From: Blastocatellia bacterium
Lineage (GTDB): Bacteria > Acidobacteriota > Blastocatellia > UBA7656 > JADIYM01
Assembly (NCBI GenBank): GCA_016705245.1
Contig: JADIYM010000003.1
Location: 1-64,000 of the forward strand
Length of the DNA stretch: 64,000 nt
Reading direction: 5' to 3'
Part shown: positions 8,506 to 17,476 of the stretch, in pieces
Layout: the number at the start of each line of letters is the position of its first letter
Numbering within the stretch: the first letter of the stretch is position 1
The notes under the pieces: model-generated
Told to the model about the DNA's origin: nothing
Seen by the model: the letters and a program-made list of their open reading frames with translations, nothing else
Databases searched by the model: none
Made by a program: the position numbers and the translations under genes

Positions 8506-10143
8506 CTACGGAATGATGGTGAACTCCGTCTCGGGCGTAAGCGTCCTTTGTGCGACGCGATCATTGATGCGTACTTGCAGCGTGTACGTTCCGGGTGCGA
8601 AGTCCTTCGTGTCGATCGCCTTCGCGACGGCTATCTGCGTTCCCGTAAGGTCGAAGAACTTGCCGGACGTTTCGATCGGCACCCGACGTACTTCCTTTCC
8701 GTCGAGCAGCACGACGTATTCTCCGTCGATCGCCGGCATGAGGGTCGTCTGATCCATCTGCGCGTCGTAGATCTGGAGGAACACCTCGAGCGGCTGTCCG
8801 ACCCGATAGGTGTTCGAGACGTTAGGAATCACCTTGTATTTGCCGATCACGAACTGCGGCGAGGCAGCGCGGTTTCCGGCTTCTTCTATCCGCGAGGCAA
8901 GCACGACGCTGCTCGTAGCCAGCTTGGATTCCTCAAAGCGCGGAACCTGGAAGCTCTGCGTGATCAGCCCGGTTTTGCCGCTCGTCGTGTCGCGTGCAAG
9001 GACATCTATCTTGTAGCGACCGGGGTTCATGAGCAGGTTCTTCTGGAATGCCGAACGCTGCTGCTGCCCGATGGCGATGTTGTCTTCGCCGTATCTCGGC
9101 GTAAGGATGACTTCCTGGAACGTGCCGGCCGTTTTGCCCGACAACTGCGTCAGCTTGGCCGAAACGTTTATCGATGCCGAGTAGACGCCGCCCTTGTTCT
9201 CGAATGCGAGGTCCTTGTGCTCGATCTGGAGCGTGAGCGACATCGCGACATCCTTGTCCGAAACGCGGTAAAAGTCAGTCCGGACGGCGAATGGCAGCGC
9301 GTTCTGCTCGATTCGCGGATCGTCCGCCGTCAGTCCCAGGTCGTCGAACCGGACATTGTCGCCCGGACCCCTGTCGAGGGCTGCGAGTCGCGTCAGGATC
9401 TCGAACTGGCTGTATTTGGCCGGCGGATTGTAGTACTTGCCACCGGTGCCGCCGTACGCGGGACGGTCGGTGCGGCTGGCGAGGCCCAGCGATTCCCAGT
9501 CCGTCGGGCCGGCATTGCCGACATAGAGCAGAGCATCCTTTTCGTACGGCGTCCGTGCAATCCGGTACTCACCGCTGCCAGACGGATCCACGAATTCGAT
9601 CTCGATGTCATCACCGACGCCCTCGAGATGGCGGTACCACCACGTCTCGTAAGCGTACGTCGTCGTGTTCCCTCCGCCCTGCCATTGCGGACGATCGTAG
9701 ACCTGTCCCGTCGGAAAAGACTCGACGCTGTCGGGCTTGCCCCATGCGACGTAGATCCGACCACGGTCCGTTCGCCATCCTGAGCGCCCGGACGCGAAGT
9801 GCTCGTTTGCGTATGCGATTCGGCGATAGTGCTCTTCACGCGACGCATTCTCGGGTGTGTCAGGATCCGGGTCGCGGCGGACCCAGAACTGCTCGATGAA
9901 CTGCTCGCGCTCCTCGTCGGTCGCAAGCTTCTCGAACGCTGCCTTTTCCTCAGGCGAGATGATGTAGACGACGTCTTCCTTCAACCAGCGCTTGAAGACG
10001 TCGTCGAGCTCGCGCTTCTGACTCTTCTTTTGGGGTTTCTCATCGGCTCCGGACGAGGCAAATACCGGAACGGCCGAGCCGGTCGCAAAGACAAGAACGG
10101 CGATGGCGGTCGCCGTTCGAATCCTCCAATCTGATGTACCCAT
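8506..10143 (-). CDS. GWxTD-domain secreted protein
   Basis: The protein (545 residues) has an N-terminal signal sequence (hydrophobic stretch ending SAVPVFAS) and then a GWxTD domain: RRDPDPDTPENASREEHYRRI followed by SGWRTDRGRIYVAWGKPD, the defining Gly-Trp-x-Thr-Asp motif. The C-terminal half is beta-rich. GWxTD proteins are common in Acidobacteriota and related phyla and have no established function. The ATG at 10143 is preferred over the upstream one at 10200 because AAGGAGT lies 9 nt before it and the signal peptide begins there. Confidence 0.9.
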   Translation of the reverse strand: MGTSDWRIRTATAIAVLVFATGSAVPVFASSGADEKPQKKSQKRELDDVFKRWLKEDVVYIISPEEKAAFEKLATDEEREQFIEQFWVRRDPDPDTPENASREEHYRRIAYANEHFASGRSGWRTDRGRIYVAWGKPDSVESFPTGQVYDRPQWQGGGNTTTYAYETWWYRHLEGVGDDIEIEFVDPSGSGEYRIARTPYEKDALLYVGNAGPTDWESLGLASRTDRPAYGGTGGKYYNPPAKYSQFEILTRLAALDRGPGDNVRFDDLGLTADDPRIEQNALPFAVRTDFYRVSDKDVAMSLTLQIEHKDLAFENKGGVYSASINVSAKLTQLSGKTAGTFQEVILTPRYGEDNIAIGQQQRSAFQKNLLMNPGRYKIDVLARDTTSGKTGLITQSFQVPRFEESKLATSSVVLASRIEEAGNRAASPQFVIGKYKVIPNVSNTYRVGQPLEVFLQIYDAQMDQTTLMPAIDGEYVVLLDGKEVRRVPIETSGKFFDLTGTQIAVAKAIDTKDFAPGTYTLQVRINDRVAQRTLTPETEFTIIP

Positions 10144-10254
10144 GTCGAAGACTCCTTGTCCGCTGGAAAGCGATTGCTCGCAGAGGATGTCAAAACGCAA
10201 GTGTACGCGACGGTCTTGCGCAGTGGCAACCCGGGCCTTCGGCAGTCCAGACCT

Positions 10255-11397
10255 CTACTCGTCGTCCTCGTCCACCGTCGCCAGGGCCTCGGCCGCGGCC
10301 TTGCGCACGACGGCGTCGCGATCCGAGCGAGACACGTCCGCAAGCGCCTGCGTCGCGCGCTTGTCGTCGAACTCAGCAAGGGCATATGCCGCCGAGATCC
10401 GCACGGCCTGCGAATCGTCCCGCTTGAGCATGTTGACGAGCGGTGTGACGGCGCGGACATCGGCGAGGTATCCGAGTGATTCCGCCGCGGCATCGCGCAC
10501 CGACGAGTCGGAGTCGCCGAGCATCGAGAGCAGCGTCTCCGTGGCCGGTTCCGACGAATATGAACTGAGTGACTCGGCGACGGCAGCACGAACATCGGGC
10601 GACGAATCGCGGGAGGCGGCCGCCAGGAGCGCGACGCCCTGCTTCGCGTTGAACGACCCGAGCGCGTCGGCCGCGGCGGTCCGAACCATCGCGTCGGCGT
10701 CACCCGAGAGTGCTGCGGCTATCGGAGCGACACATTCCTCGACACCGAGTTGACCCAATCCCTCGGCAGCAACGGAGCGAACGTCGGCGTCGGCGTCCTT
10801 GAGCGCCTCCGATATGATCGGAAGTGCTCTCGAGTCGTTCGTCAGAGCGAGGGCGCGAATGGACTTGAGCTTCTGATCCTTGTTCCCCGTCCGGACTCGC
10901 TCTCCGTGAAAAGCCACTGCCTTGTCGTACTGTTCGTTGACCTTCAGCGTCTTGGGCTTGCGCACAGCCGGTGTCGGCGGAGGCGGCGTCTTGGCGCGAG
11001 CTTCCTCGGGCAGGTCCACCTTCATTCCGGGCCGGAGCTGCTTGGCGGCAGCCGCGCGCTTGATCTCCTCGCGGCGCTTCTCGTAGGCGGCCATCCGTTC
11101 GGCATGTCGCTTGGCGGCCGCTTCGTCCTTCGCGTTGCGAGGCTTCGCGTTCTTTACGGCCTTCGGGTCCACCGTAGGTTTCGCCGTCAACCTTGGCTTG
11201 CCGGTCGGCTGCGGATTCGCACCCGCCGGAGCCTGGTCCGGGTTGGCCTCAGGCTGCGGCACAGGTTCCTGCGGTGCCGGCTGGGTGTTCTCCTGCGGCG
11301 CCGTCGGCGCGGGATCCTGACTGGCTGCAAAAGCTGGCGGCGCCGCAATCGACGCGGCCGATATGAGGACGATGGCAAATGATTTCAGCAAGGTCAT
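10255..11397 (-). CDS. secreted HEAT-repeat (PBS-lyase-like) protein
   Basis: This 380-residue protein starts with a signal peptide (LLKSFAIVLISAASIAA), then a Pro/Gln/Ala-rich linker (about 25-75), a Lys/Arg-rich helical part, and from about residue 170 to the end a run of ~31-residue HEAT repeats (each resembling DADVRSVAAEGLGQLG, DSSVRDAAAESLGYL or DAVVRKAAAEALATV). Such repeats make an alpha-solenoid for protein binding; the partner is unknown. The ATG at 11397 has AGGAG only 1 nt upstream, whereas the TTG two codons later (11391) has ideal 7-nt spacing and may be the true start. Confidence 0.82.
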   Translation of the reverse strand: MTLLKSFAIVLISAASIAAPPAFAASQDPAPTAPQENTQPAPQEPVPQPEANPDQAPAGANPQPTGKPRLTAKPTVDPKAVKNAKPRNAKDEAAAKRHAERMAAYEKRREEIKRAAAAKQLRPGMKVDLPEEARAKTPPPPTPAVRKPKTLKVNEQYDKAVAFHGERVRTGNKDQKLKSIRALALTNDSRALPIISEALKDADADVRSVAAEGLGQLGVEECVAPIAAALSGDADAMVRTAAADALGSFNAKQGVALLAAASRDSSPDVRAAVAESLSSYSSEPATETLLSMLGDSDSSVRDAAAESLGYLADVRAVTPLVNMLKRDDSQAVRISAAYALAEFDDKRATQALADVSRSDRDAVVRKAAAEALATVDEDDE

Positions 11398-11544
11398 ACT
11401 CCTGTTCGATGGCTCAAGGGCCGTCAAACGCACGCGAGCTGCGTTCGTTCCCCGAAGAGCCTGAGCCGAACGATGTTCGTCAACTCGGAATCGAGTGCAG
11501 GTTCCGGACGTTTCACGGCACGGAACCCGCAACGGCCTGGAATT

Positions 11545-13032
11545 CTACTCGTTGCAGGCCACGTAATTCACGAGCGTGCGGACGCCGAATCCTGACGGGC
11601 CCTTGGCCATGAAGGCCTTTTTCTCGTTCTGCCACGCCATTCCGGCGATATCGAGGTGGGCCCACGGCGTATCCTCGGCAAACTCCCTGAGGAAGTGAGC
11701 CGCCGTGATCGTACCGGCCGCACGCCCCGTCGAATTCTTCAGATCAGCGACATCGCTCTTCACGATCTCACGAAACTCAGGATCCAGCGGAAGCCGCCAG
11801 AGTTTCTCGCCGGCCGCATTTCCCGCTCCGATGAGGCGAGCGACGAGCTCGTCATCGGTCCCGAGAATAGCCGCATTCACGTGGCCGAGCGCGACCGACA
11901 CGGCTCCGGTCAATGTCGCGAGGTCGATGATCTCGGTCGCACCCAGCCTGCGAGCATATGAAATTGCGTCGGACAGGATCAGCCGGCCCTCGGCATCCGT
12001 GTTCAGGATTTCGATCGATCGGCCAGACAGGCCTTTCACTATGTCACCGGGCTTGAGCGCACGGCCGGAGGGCATGTTCTCGACGAGAGGAGCGATTCCG
12101 AGGACGTTGACATTGGGCTGAAGCAACCCGATGGCGCGCATGGCACCGAAAACCGCGGCCGCGCCCGCCATGTCGTACTTCATCTTCTCCATGCCGTCCG
12201 ACGGCTTGATCGAGATTCCACCCGTGTCGAACGTCACACCCTTCCCGACGATCGCCACCGTCCGGTCCGCCGGCGCCCCTTCCGGCAGATACCTGAGCAC
12301 GACGAGGCGGGATGGCTCGTCCGATCCACGGCCAACACCGAGTATTGCACCCATTCCGAGCTCGTGGAGCCGCGGCTCGTCCAGTATGTCAATTTCCATG
12401 CCCAGTCGACTTGCCATCTCCTGCGCTTTCAGTGACAGTGCCTCGGGTGTCATCGCGTTACTCGGTTCGTTGACGAGCTCACGCGTGAAGTTCGTGGATT
12501 CGCCCAGGATGCGTCCTCGCGCGATGCCGCGCTCGAGGTCCTCGGCGCTGCCTCCGCCCGCGGTGCAGAGAATGAGAGTCTCGATGCGACGCTCTTCTCG
12601 ATCGGATGTTCGATAGACGTCGGGCTCGTAAAGACCGATGAGTGCGCCCTCGACAGCCGCTTCAGCCGCGGCGACGATGTCGATCTGTGACCGGCGAAGT
12701 ATCGCGACGGTTCGGGCCCCCTTGCCACGCAGGTAACGCACAGCCGAGCCCGCGAGCTGACGTACCGAGTCGAGGTCGAAATCTTCGCGCTTGCCAACGC
12801 CCACGAGGAGGACACGCCGAGCCTTAACGTTCCCGGGCCGGTAGAGATACACCATGTCGCCGGACTTGCCGCGCAGCTCGTCCGAACCCATTAGGTCCTT
12901 GATAAGGCCTTCCATGGCCTGATTGACCTCGCCGATCACTCCTTCGGTCGGGTCCTCGCCTTCAAAGACCGAAACGACCAGTGCGTCGGCCTCCACCTGG
13001 TCGAAGCGTCCGGCATCAGCTTTGACGTCCAT
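11545..13032 (-). CDS. pepA: leucyl aminopeptidase (M17 family)
   Basis: M17 metallopeptidase removing N-terminal residues from peptides in the cytoplasm as a hexamer with two metal ions. The 495-residue protein has the typical N-terminal macro-like domain and a C-terminal catalytic domain with VGKGVTFDTGGISIKPS and the family signature NTDAEGRLILSDAISYA, which hold metal-binding Lys, Asp and Glu. AAGGAG is 6 nt before the ATG, and a good promoter lies 30-58 bp upstream. It has no partner gene in an operon. Confidence 0.96.
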   Translation of the reverse strand: MDVKADAGRFDQVEADALVVSVFEGEDPTEGVIGEVNQAMEGLIKDLMGSDELRGKSGDMVYLYRPGNVKARRVLLVGVGKREDFDLDSVRQLAGSAVRYLRGKGARTVAILRRSQIDIVAAAEAAVEGALIGLYEPDVYRTSDREERRIETLILCTAGGGSAEDLERGIARGRILGESTNFTRELVNEPSNAMTPEALSLKAQEMASRLGMEIDILDEPRLHELGMGAILGVGRGSDEPSRLVVLRYLPEGAPADRTVAIVGKGVTFDTGGISIKPSDGMEKMKYDMAGAAAVFGAMRAIGLLQPNVNVLGIAPLVENMPSGRALKPGDIVKGLSGRSIEILNTDAEGRLILSDAISYARRLGATEIIDLATLTGAVSVALGHVNAAILGTDDELVARLIGAGNAAGEKLWRLPLDPEFREIVKSDVADLKNSTGRAAGTITAAHFLREFAEDTPWAHLDIAGMAWQNEKKAFMAKGPSGFGVRTLVNYVACNE

Positions 13033-13061
13033 TCAGTCTCCTTCGGAAAATAGGGCCGTCA

Positions 13062-13090
13062 AGTATAGGCCGGCTGTTCCGAGGCGGCAA
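13062..13090 (-). promoter_or_regulatory. sigma-70-type promoter for pepA
   Basis: On the minus strand TTGCCG (13090-13085) is separated by exactly 17 bp from TATACT (13067-13062). The pepA start is 30 bp beyond the -10 box, giving a short leader that includes AAGGAG. Confidence 0.7.
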
Positions 13091-13108
13091 TCGCAGACTT
13101 TCAGATGC

Positions 13109-13579
13109 CTACCCACGACCGGTTACACGGTCCTTGAGCGCCGCCTGCGTCTCGCGGTCAACCGTCCGTTTCATGGAGGCCTCCCGCTTGTCGTAGAGCT
13201 TCTTTCCGCGAGCGAGGCCGATCTCGACCTTGACCCTGCCGTTCTTGAAATAGAGCTTGAGCGGAACGATCGTCAGTCCCTTTTCGACGGTTCGGCCCGT
13301 GAGTTTCGCGAGCTCGGCGCGGTTGAGAAGGAGCTTTCGCGTTCGACGTTCCTCGTGGTTCTCACGATTACCGTGCGAGTAGGGACTGATGAACAGATTC
13401 ATCAGCCAGAGCTCGCCCTCCTTCAGGGCAGCATAGGCGTCTCGAAGATTCGCCTTGCCCTCGCGGATGGACTTGACCTCGGTTCCGACAAGCACGATGC
13501 CGGCTTCCCACGTCTCGAGTATTTCGAAATGGTGAAACGCCTGGCGATTCTTGATCGTCGGCTGTCGGACTTCTGACAT
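13109..13579 (-). CDS. smpB: SsrA-binding protein SmpB
   Basis: SmpB binds tmRNA and delivers it to stalled ribosomes in trans-translation. The 156-residue protein has the hallmark segments KNRQAFHHFEILETWEAGI, GTEVKSIREGKANLRDAY and the basic C-terminal tail (KKLYDKREASMKR). It follows gpsA by 6 bp on the same strand and may be co-transcribed with it. The tmRNA gene itself is in this window at 54.4-54.75 kb. Confidence 0.97.
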   Translation of the reverse strand: MSEVRQPTIKNRQAFHHFEILETWEAGIVLVGTEVKSIREGKANLRDAYAALKEGELWLMNLFISPYSHGNRENHEERRTRKLLLNRAELAKLTGRTVEKGLTIVPLKLYFKNGRVKVEIGLARGKKLYDKREASMKRTVDRETQAALKDRVTGRG

Positions 13580-13585
13580 CTGCTG

Positions 13586-14581
13586 CTATTCCCTCTTGAG
13601 TGGCCGGCCCATTAGCCGGTCCGCCATCGCGCGTGCATTGCCGTTCTCATAGAGCAGCGCGTACACGGCCTCCGTGATCGGCAACTCGACGTCGAGCCGC
13701 CGGCCGAGTTCATACGCCGACCGCGTCGTCTTGACGCCCTCGGCGACCTCACGCATCTCCGTCAGTATCTCATCAAGCGGCCGTCCACGACCGAGCTCGA
13801 TGCCCACACCTCGATTTCGTGACAGCGATCCCGTGCACGTCAGCACGAGATCGCCAAGTCCGGCGAGGCCCGCGAGAGTCTCGACGCGCCCGCCCATTCG
13901 TACGGCCATCCGCGTCATTTCGGCCAGACCGCGAGTGATGATGGCCGCGACGCTGTTGTGGCCGAACCCGAGCCCGGTGACGCCGCCCGTCGCGATGGCC
14001 ATGACGTTCTTGAGAGCTCCCCCGAGCTCGACGCCGACCACGTCGTCGTTCGTGTACACGCGAAGGCTGTTCGACGAGAGCTCCTTCTGGACGGAACGCG
14101 ACCACTCGGCGTTCTCGGACGCCGCGACGATGGCCGTAGGTTCGCCGCGTGCCGTCTCAGCCGCGAAACTCGGGCCCGACAGTACGACGTAACGAGGCTC
14201 GAATCGGTCGCCAACCTCGTCGCGCACGACGTCGGACATCCGCATCAGCGTCTCGTTCTCGATTCCCTTGACTGCGCCGACGAGGACGGCGCGACTCCCC
14301 ACGTACGGCAGCATATCGCGAAGGACGGCGCGGATTCCGTGCGAGGGTACCACGAGGATGACCATCTCGGCGCCGTCGAGCGCGTCGCCGAGCAACGAGG
14401 TGGGTCGAATATTCGGTGGAAACGGCACTCCCGGCAGATACGTCGAGTTCGTACGTTCGTCGTGCAGCAGCGAGGCCGCTTCCGCGCGCCGAGCCCAGAG
14501 CCAGACGTCATGCCCGTTGCGAGCCGCGACCAGCGCGAGGGCCGTTCCCCAGCTGCCGGCGCCAATACACGCGATCTTCAC
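13586..14581 (-). CDS. gpsA: glycerol-3-phosphate dehydrogenase [NAD(P)+]
   Basis: Makes sn-glycerol 3-phosphate from dihydroxyacetone phosphate for phospholipid synthesis. The 331-residue protein starts with the NAD(P)-binding motif KIACIGAGSWGTALALV and has VVLSGPSFAAE and the catalytic-domain Lys in VELGGALKNVMAI. The GTG start (14581) overlaps the plsY stop by 4 bp (GTGA), with GGAGG 4 nt upstream, so the two are translationally coupled. The long open frame upstream of this GTG is only the shadow of plsY. Confidence 0.95.
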   Translation of the reverse strand: MKIACIGAGSWGTALALVAARNGHDVWLWARRAEAASLLHDERTNSTYLPGVPFPPNIRPTSLLGDALDGAEMVILVVPSHGIRAVLRDMLPYVGSRAVLVGAVKGIENETLMRMSDVVRDEVGDRFEPRYVVLSGPSFAAETARGEPTAIVAASENAEWSRSVQKELSSNSLRVYTNDDVVGVELGGALKNVMAIATGGVTGLGFGHNSVAAIITRGLAEMTRMAVRMGGRVETLAGLAGLGDLVLTCTGSLSRNRGVGIELGRGRPLDEILTEMREVAEGVKTTRSAYELGRRLDVELPITEAVYALLYENGNARAMADRLMGRPLKRE

Positions 14582-15207
14582 GGAGCCTCCGACTTCGACG
14601 ACGTGGAAAAACGGCTTTCGGTTCCGGCCAGAAGCCGTCGAATGTTCTCGTGATGCTTGGCGATGACGATGAAACAGCCGACGCACGTCGAGATCGCGGT
14701 TGCCACGGCGTCCGGTCGCGGCCAGACCCACCCGTACCAGAGCAGAACCCATACCGGCACAAGCGCCGTGGCGACGATCGATGCAACCGAGACCATACGC
14801 CACCTCCAGAAAATGACGGCCCACACGACGAGTGTCGTCAGAACGGCGAGTGGGGCGATGATCAGGTACGCTCCGACCCCGGTTGCGACACCCTTTCCAC
14901 CCTTGAATCCGAGGAAGACCGGGAAGACGTGGCCGAGTATCGTGGCAGCAGCAGCAAGTCCCAGCCAGACCGGCTCGGACGTGAACTGCAGCATGATGGC
15001 GACCGCGGCCATCCCCTTCGCCACATCGAGCAGGTACGTAAGAGCGCCGGCTTTCAGCCCCGCCGTACGCGTCACGTTCGTTGCTCCAATCGATCCCGAA
15101 CCGCCACCCCGGACGTCCTGTCCGCTCGTCAATCGCACGATGACGTAACCGAACGGCACGGCGCCGAGTATGTAGGCCACTGCGAGGCTGATCAGTTGAA
15201 GCGTCAT
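14578..15207 (-). CDS. plsY: acyl-phosphate:glycerol-3-phosphate acyltransferase PlsY
   Basis: Integral membrane enzyme that transfers an acyl group from acyl phosphate to glycerol 3-phosphate, the first acylation in phospholipid synthesis. The 209-residue protein has five or so membrane segments and the PlsY motifs: AVPFGYVIVRL, GSGSIGATNVTRTAGLKAGA (the glycine-rich loop) and VFLGFKGGKGVATG. It is coupled to gpsA, which makes its substrate. The ATG is at 15207 with GGAGA 10 nt upstream. Confidence 0.96.
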   Translation of the reverse strand: MTLQLISLAVAYILGAVPFGYVIVRLTSGQDVRGGGSGSIGATNVTRTAGLKAGALTYLLDVAKGMAAVAIMLQFTSEPVWLGLAAAATILGHVFPVFLGFKGGKGVATGVGAYLIIAPLAVLTTLVVWAVIFWRWRMVSVASIVATALVPVWVLLWYGWVWPRPDAVATAISTCVGCFIVIAKHHENIRRLLAGTESRFSTSSKSEAP

Positions 15208-15381
15208 GGCCGGCGGGTCTCCGATCGTGCGGATCCGAAGGGGTCATCATACGGACTCGCCGCGGAAGCGCGAAGCCGGGCCCGGTCGACGTGCTTTCCC
15301 CGCGATGACGAAGGACCTTTGAGATCCGGACGTGTCCGGTTACAAAGGGAACCTCGTTCTTCGCTGGAGACCCCTCACACC

Positions 15382-16482
15382 ATGAAACACCTCGATCGAC
15401 GCTCGTTCATCGGCGCCTCCGCGCTCGCTGCCGGTGCCGTGGCCGCACGGCCCGTGGCCGGCATTGCGACCACCTCCGCAGCCCGCCCCGTCGTCATCTC
15501 GAGCGCGAACGGCCTGTTGGCAACGGGGCAGGCCGGCCTCGCGCTCGAGCGCGGTGGTACACCCGTCGATGCGGTCGTCGCCGGAGTGAACATCGTCGAG
15601 GAAGACCCGAAGGACATGACCGTAGGCTACGGGGGACTGCCGAATGAAGCCGGCGTCGTCGAGCTCGACGCCAGCGTCATGGATGGCCGGTCGGGAGGTG
15701 CCGGAGCCGTCGCCGCTCTTCAGGGTGTCCGGACGCCGTCGAAGGTCGCAAGGCTCGTGATGGAGCGCACCGACCACGTCATGCTCGTTGGTGACGGCGC
15801 CCAGCGTTTCGCGATCGCCCACGGATTCGCGATCGAGAACCTCCTGACGGACGAATCGCGTCGCGTCTGGCTCGAATGGCTCGAGCGACGCGGCGAGCGC
15901 GACGACTGGGGTCCGCCGGTCTTCGACGCCGAGCCCGACTCGACGAAACCACCAGCCGCCGCACGTCGGCAGCCGACACGCATTGCTCATCCGTATGTTC
16001 TCAATCCGCCGACCGGCACGATCTCGTGTCTTGCCCTCGATGCACACGGAGACCTCGCGGGAACGACTACGACATCAGGACTCGCGTTCAAGATTCCCGG
16101 GCGCGTTGGCGACTCGCCGCTGATCGGCTGCGGACTCTACGTCGACAACGAAGTCGGCGCCGCCGGCTCGACAGGCCGGGGCGAGGAGGTCATCAAGATC
16201 AACGGGGCACGAACCGTTGTCGAGAACATGCGCCGAGGCATGAGCCCGCTCGACGCGTGCCTCGACGCGCTTCAACGTATCGTCGATCGCTATCGCGGCA
16301 AGGGCAAACCCGCGTGGGACGTGTTTTTCTACGCAATTGCGAAGGACGGGAGGCATGCCGCGGCATCCATCTGGGACGCGTCGGGTACTCCCGGCAAAAT
16401 GCAGCGCTCCACGTATGCGGCCTTCGATGCGGGCGGCAACAGCCTGCGCGAGTGCGGTTACCTCTTCAAGCGCCCGTCGTAA
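15382..16482 (+). CDS. Tat-exported N4-(beta-N-acetylglucosaminyl)-L-asparaginase / isoaspartyl peptidase family protein
   Basis: Ntn-hydrolase of family T2, which self-cleaves to expose a catalytic Thr and hydrolyses asparagine-linked amides. The 366-residue precursor begins with a twin-arginine signal (RRSFIGASALAAGAVAA). The mature part has GLPNEAGVVELDASVMDG and TPSKVARLVMERTDHVMLVG, and then the cleavage region PPTGTISCLALDAHGDLAG, where the Thr of GTIS aligns with the nucleophile, followed by GRVGDSPLIGCGLYVDNEVG. The match is closest to aspartylglucosaminidases. It is periplasmic and divergent from plsY; its last 17 bp overlap the convergent zinc-ribbon gene. Confidence 0.92.
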   Translation: MKHLDRRSFIGASALAAGAVAARPVAGIATTSAARPVVISSANGLLATGQAGLALERGGTPVDAVVAGVNIVEEDPKDMTVGYGGLPNEAGVVELDASVMDGRSGGAGAVAALQGVRTPSKVARLVMERTDHVMLVGDGAQRFAIAHGFAIENLLTDESRRVWLEWLERRGERDDWGPPVFDAEPDSTKPPAAARRQPTRIAHPYVLNPPTGTISCLALDAHGDLAGTTTTSGLAFKIPGRVGDSPLIGCGLYVDNEVGAAGSTGRGEEVIKINGARTVVENMRRGMSPLDACLDALQRIVDRYRGKGKPAWDVFFYAIAKDGRHAAASIWDASGTPGKMQRSTYAAFDAGGNSLRECGYLFKRPS

Positions 16483-17416
16483 GCGCGAAACGCATTCTCG
16501 AGTAGCGCGTAAACTGGGTCATTGCCTCGGTCGTCACCGAGCTCCGCGTGTATTTCTTGAAGTCGCCGCGTCGACGCTGCCCATCGGAATGGACGCGCGA
16601 TGCCGGCGGCCACGCCGACTCGATCAGCTTCGACACCTGCCGATAGGAACTGTCGTAACGCGATGGTCCGACCCACTTCCGCAGCCGCTCGGCCAACTCG
16701 GCGATATTGGCTTCGAGCATCGGGCTCGGGACGATTCCGAGGCATGTGTAGTCGAAGATGTCGGGCTTCAACCGGAAGCTCTCCTCGATCGAACCGGCAT
16801 AAACGTCGATCGCATAGCTCTCCTGGAAATACTGCGACGTGTCCTGCACGTCGAGCGTTCCCCGCTTTCGACCCGATCCCTCGAGGATTTCAACGGTCGT
16901 ATCGATCATTCGCCCTTCGACGACAATCTGAATCGAATCCCGGGCTACCCTGACCCAGTCGCCCCAGAGGACCAGCATGTCGACGGCGTCCTCGCCAAAC
17001 CGAAGCTCTCGAACGCGCCGCGATCGCTCGCGAAGCTCGAGGGTCTGGTCGTCGAGTATGGTCGTTCCGAAACCGGCCTCTCCGAGCAGCCGAGTCACGA
17101 GGCCGGCTTCCTCCTCGGTCGAAACGCGCACGAGCGGGAGCGAGAGCCTCGACGCCAGAATGGCCCGCGCCGTCGCTTCGTCGACGCGCGCAATGTCGGC
17201 AAGACGGGTCAGTTGCCGTTCCGACGGGCCGTCGTCATCGAGCGGAGCAAGCACGACCGTGAATCCTCGCTCCCACTCTTCGACAAGCGCGAGGATCGGC
17301 ACCTGGACACCGGCCGACGACTCGGTGACCGGAAGGGACACACCACAATACATGCACGCGGTCCGACGCAGACCATTCGTGCGATTGCACGACGGACAGA
17401 GAACGGTTTCCGACAC
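16466..17416 (-). CDS. zinc-ribbon protein of unknown function
   Basis: I do not recognise the family. The 316-residue protein opens with a rubredoxin-like zinc ribbon (LCPSCNRTNGLRRTACMYCG, two CxxC pairs within residues 6-24). The next ~90 residues look like a repeated alpha-beta unit with two halves (one around ADIARVDEATARAILASR, one around TEEEAGLVTRLLGEAGFG), as in DUF2007/ribosomal L7/L12-like modules. The rest is mixed alpha/beta. No signal peptide, so it is probably cytoplasmic. It starts with GTG without a Shine-Dalgarno, 7 nt after a TATACT box. Confidence 0.7.
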   Translation of the reverse strand: MSETVLCPSCNRTNGLRRTACMYCGVSLPVTESSAGVQVPILALVEEWERGFTVVLAPLDDDGPSERQLTRLADIARVDEATARAILASRLSLPLVRVSTEEEAGLVTRLLGEAGFGTTILDDQTLELRERSRRVRELRFGEDAVDMLVLWGDWVRVARDSIQIVVEGRMIDTTVEILEGSGRKRGTLDVQDTSQYFQESYAIDVYAGSIEESFRLKPDIFDYTCLGIVPSPMLEANIAELAERLRKWVGPSRYDSSYRQVSKLIESAWPPASRVHSDGQRRRGDFKKYTRSSVTTEAMTQFTRYSRMRFALTTGA

Positions 17417-17423
17417 GGTCGCG

Positions 17424-17469
17424 AGTATACAACGCTCTCAGCCGGCGCAATCCGGGGCTGTGCTACACT
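17424..17469. promoter_or_regulatory. back-to-back -10 boxes giving two leaderless transcripts
   Basis: On the minus strand TATACT (17429-17424) ends 7 nt before the GTG of the zinc-ribbon gene, with TTGCGC 15 bp upstream of it. On the plus strand an extended -10 element (TGC-TACACT, 17461-17469) ends 7 nt before the ATG at 17477. Neither gene has a Shine-Dalgarno sequence, so both transcripts would begin at or within a base or two of the start codon. Confidence 0.55.
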
Positions 17470-17476
17470 CCGGCCG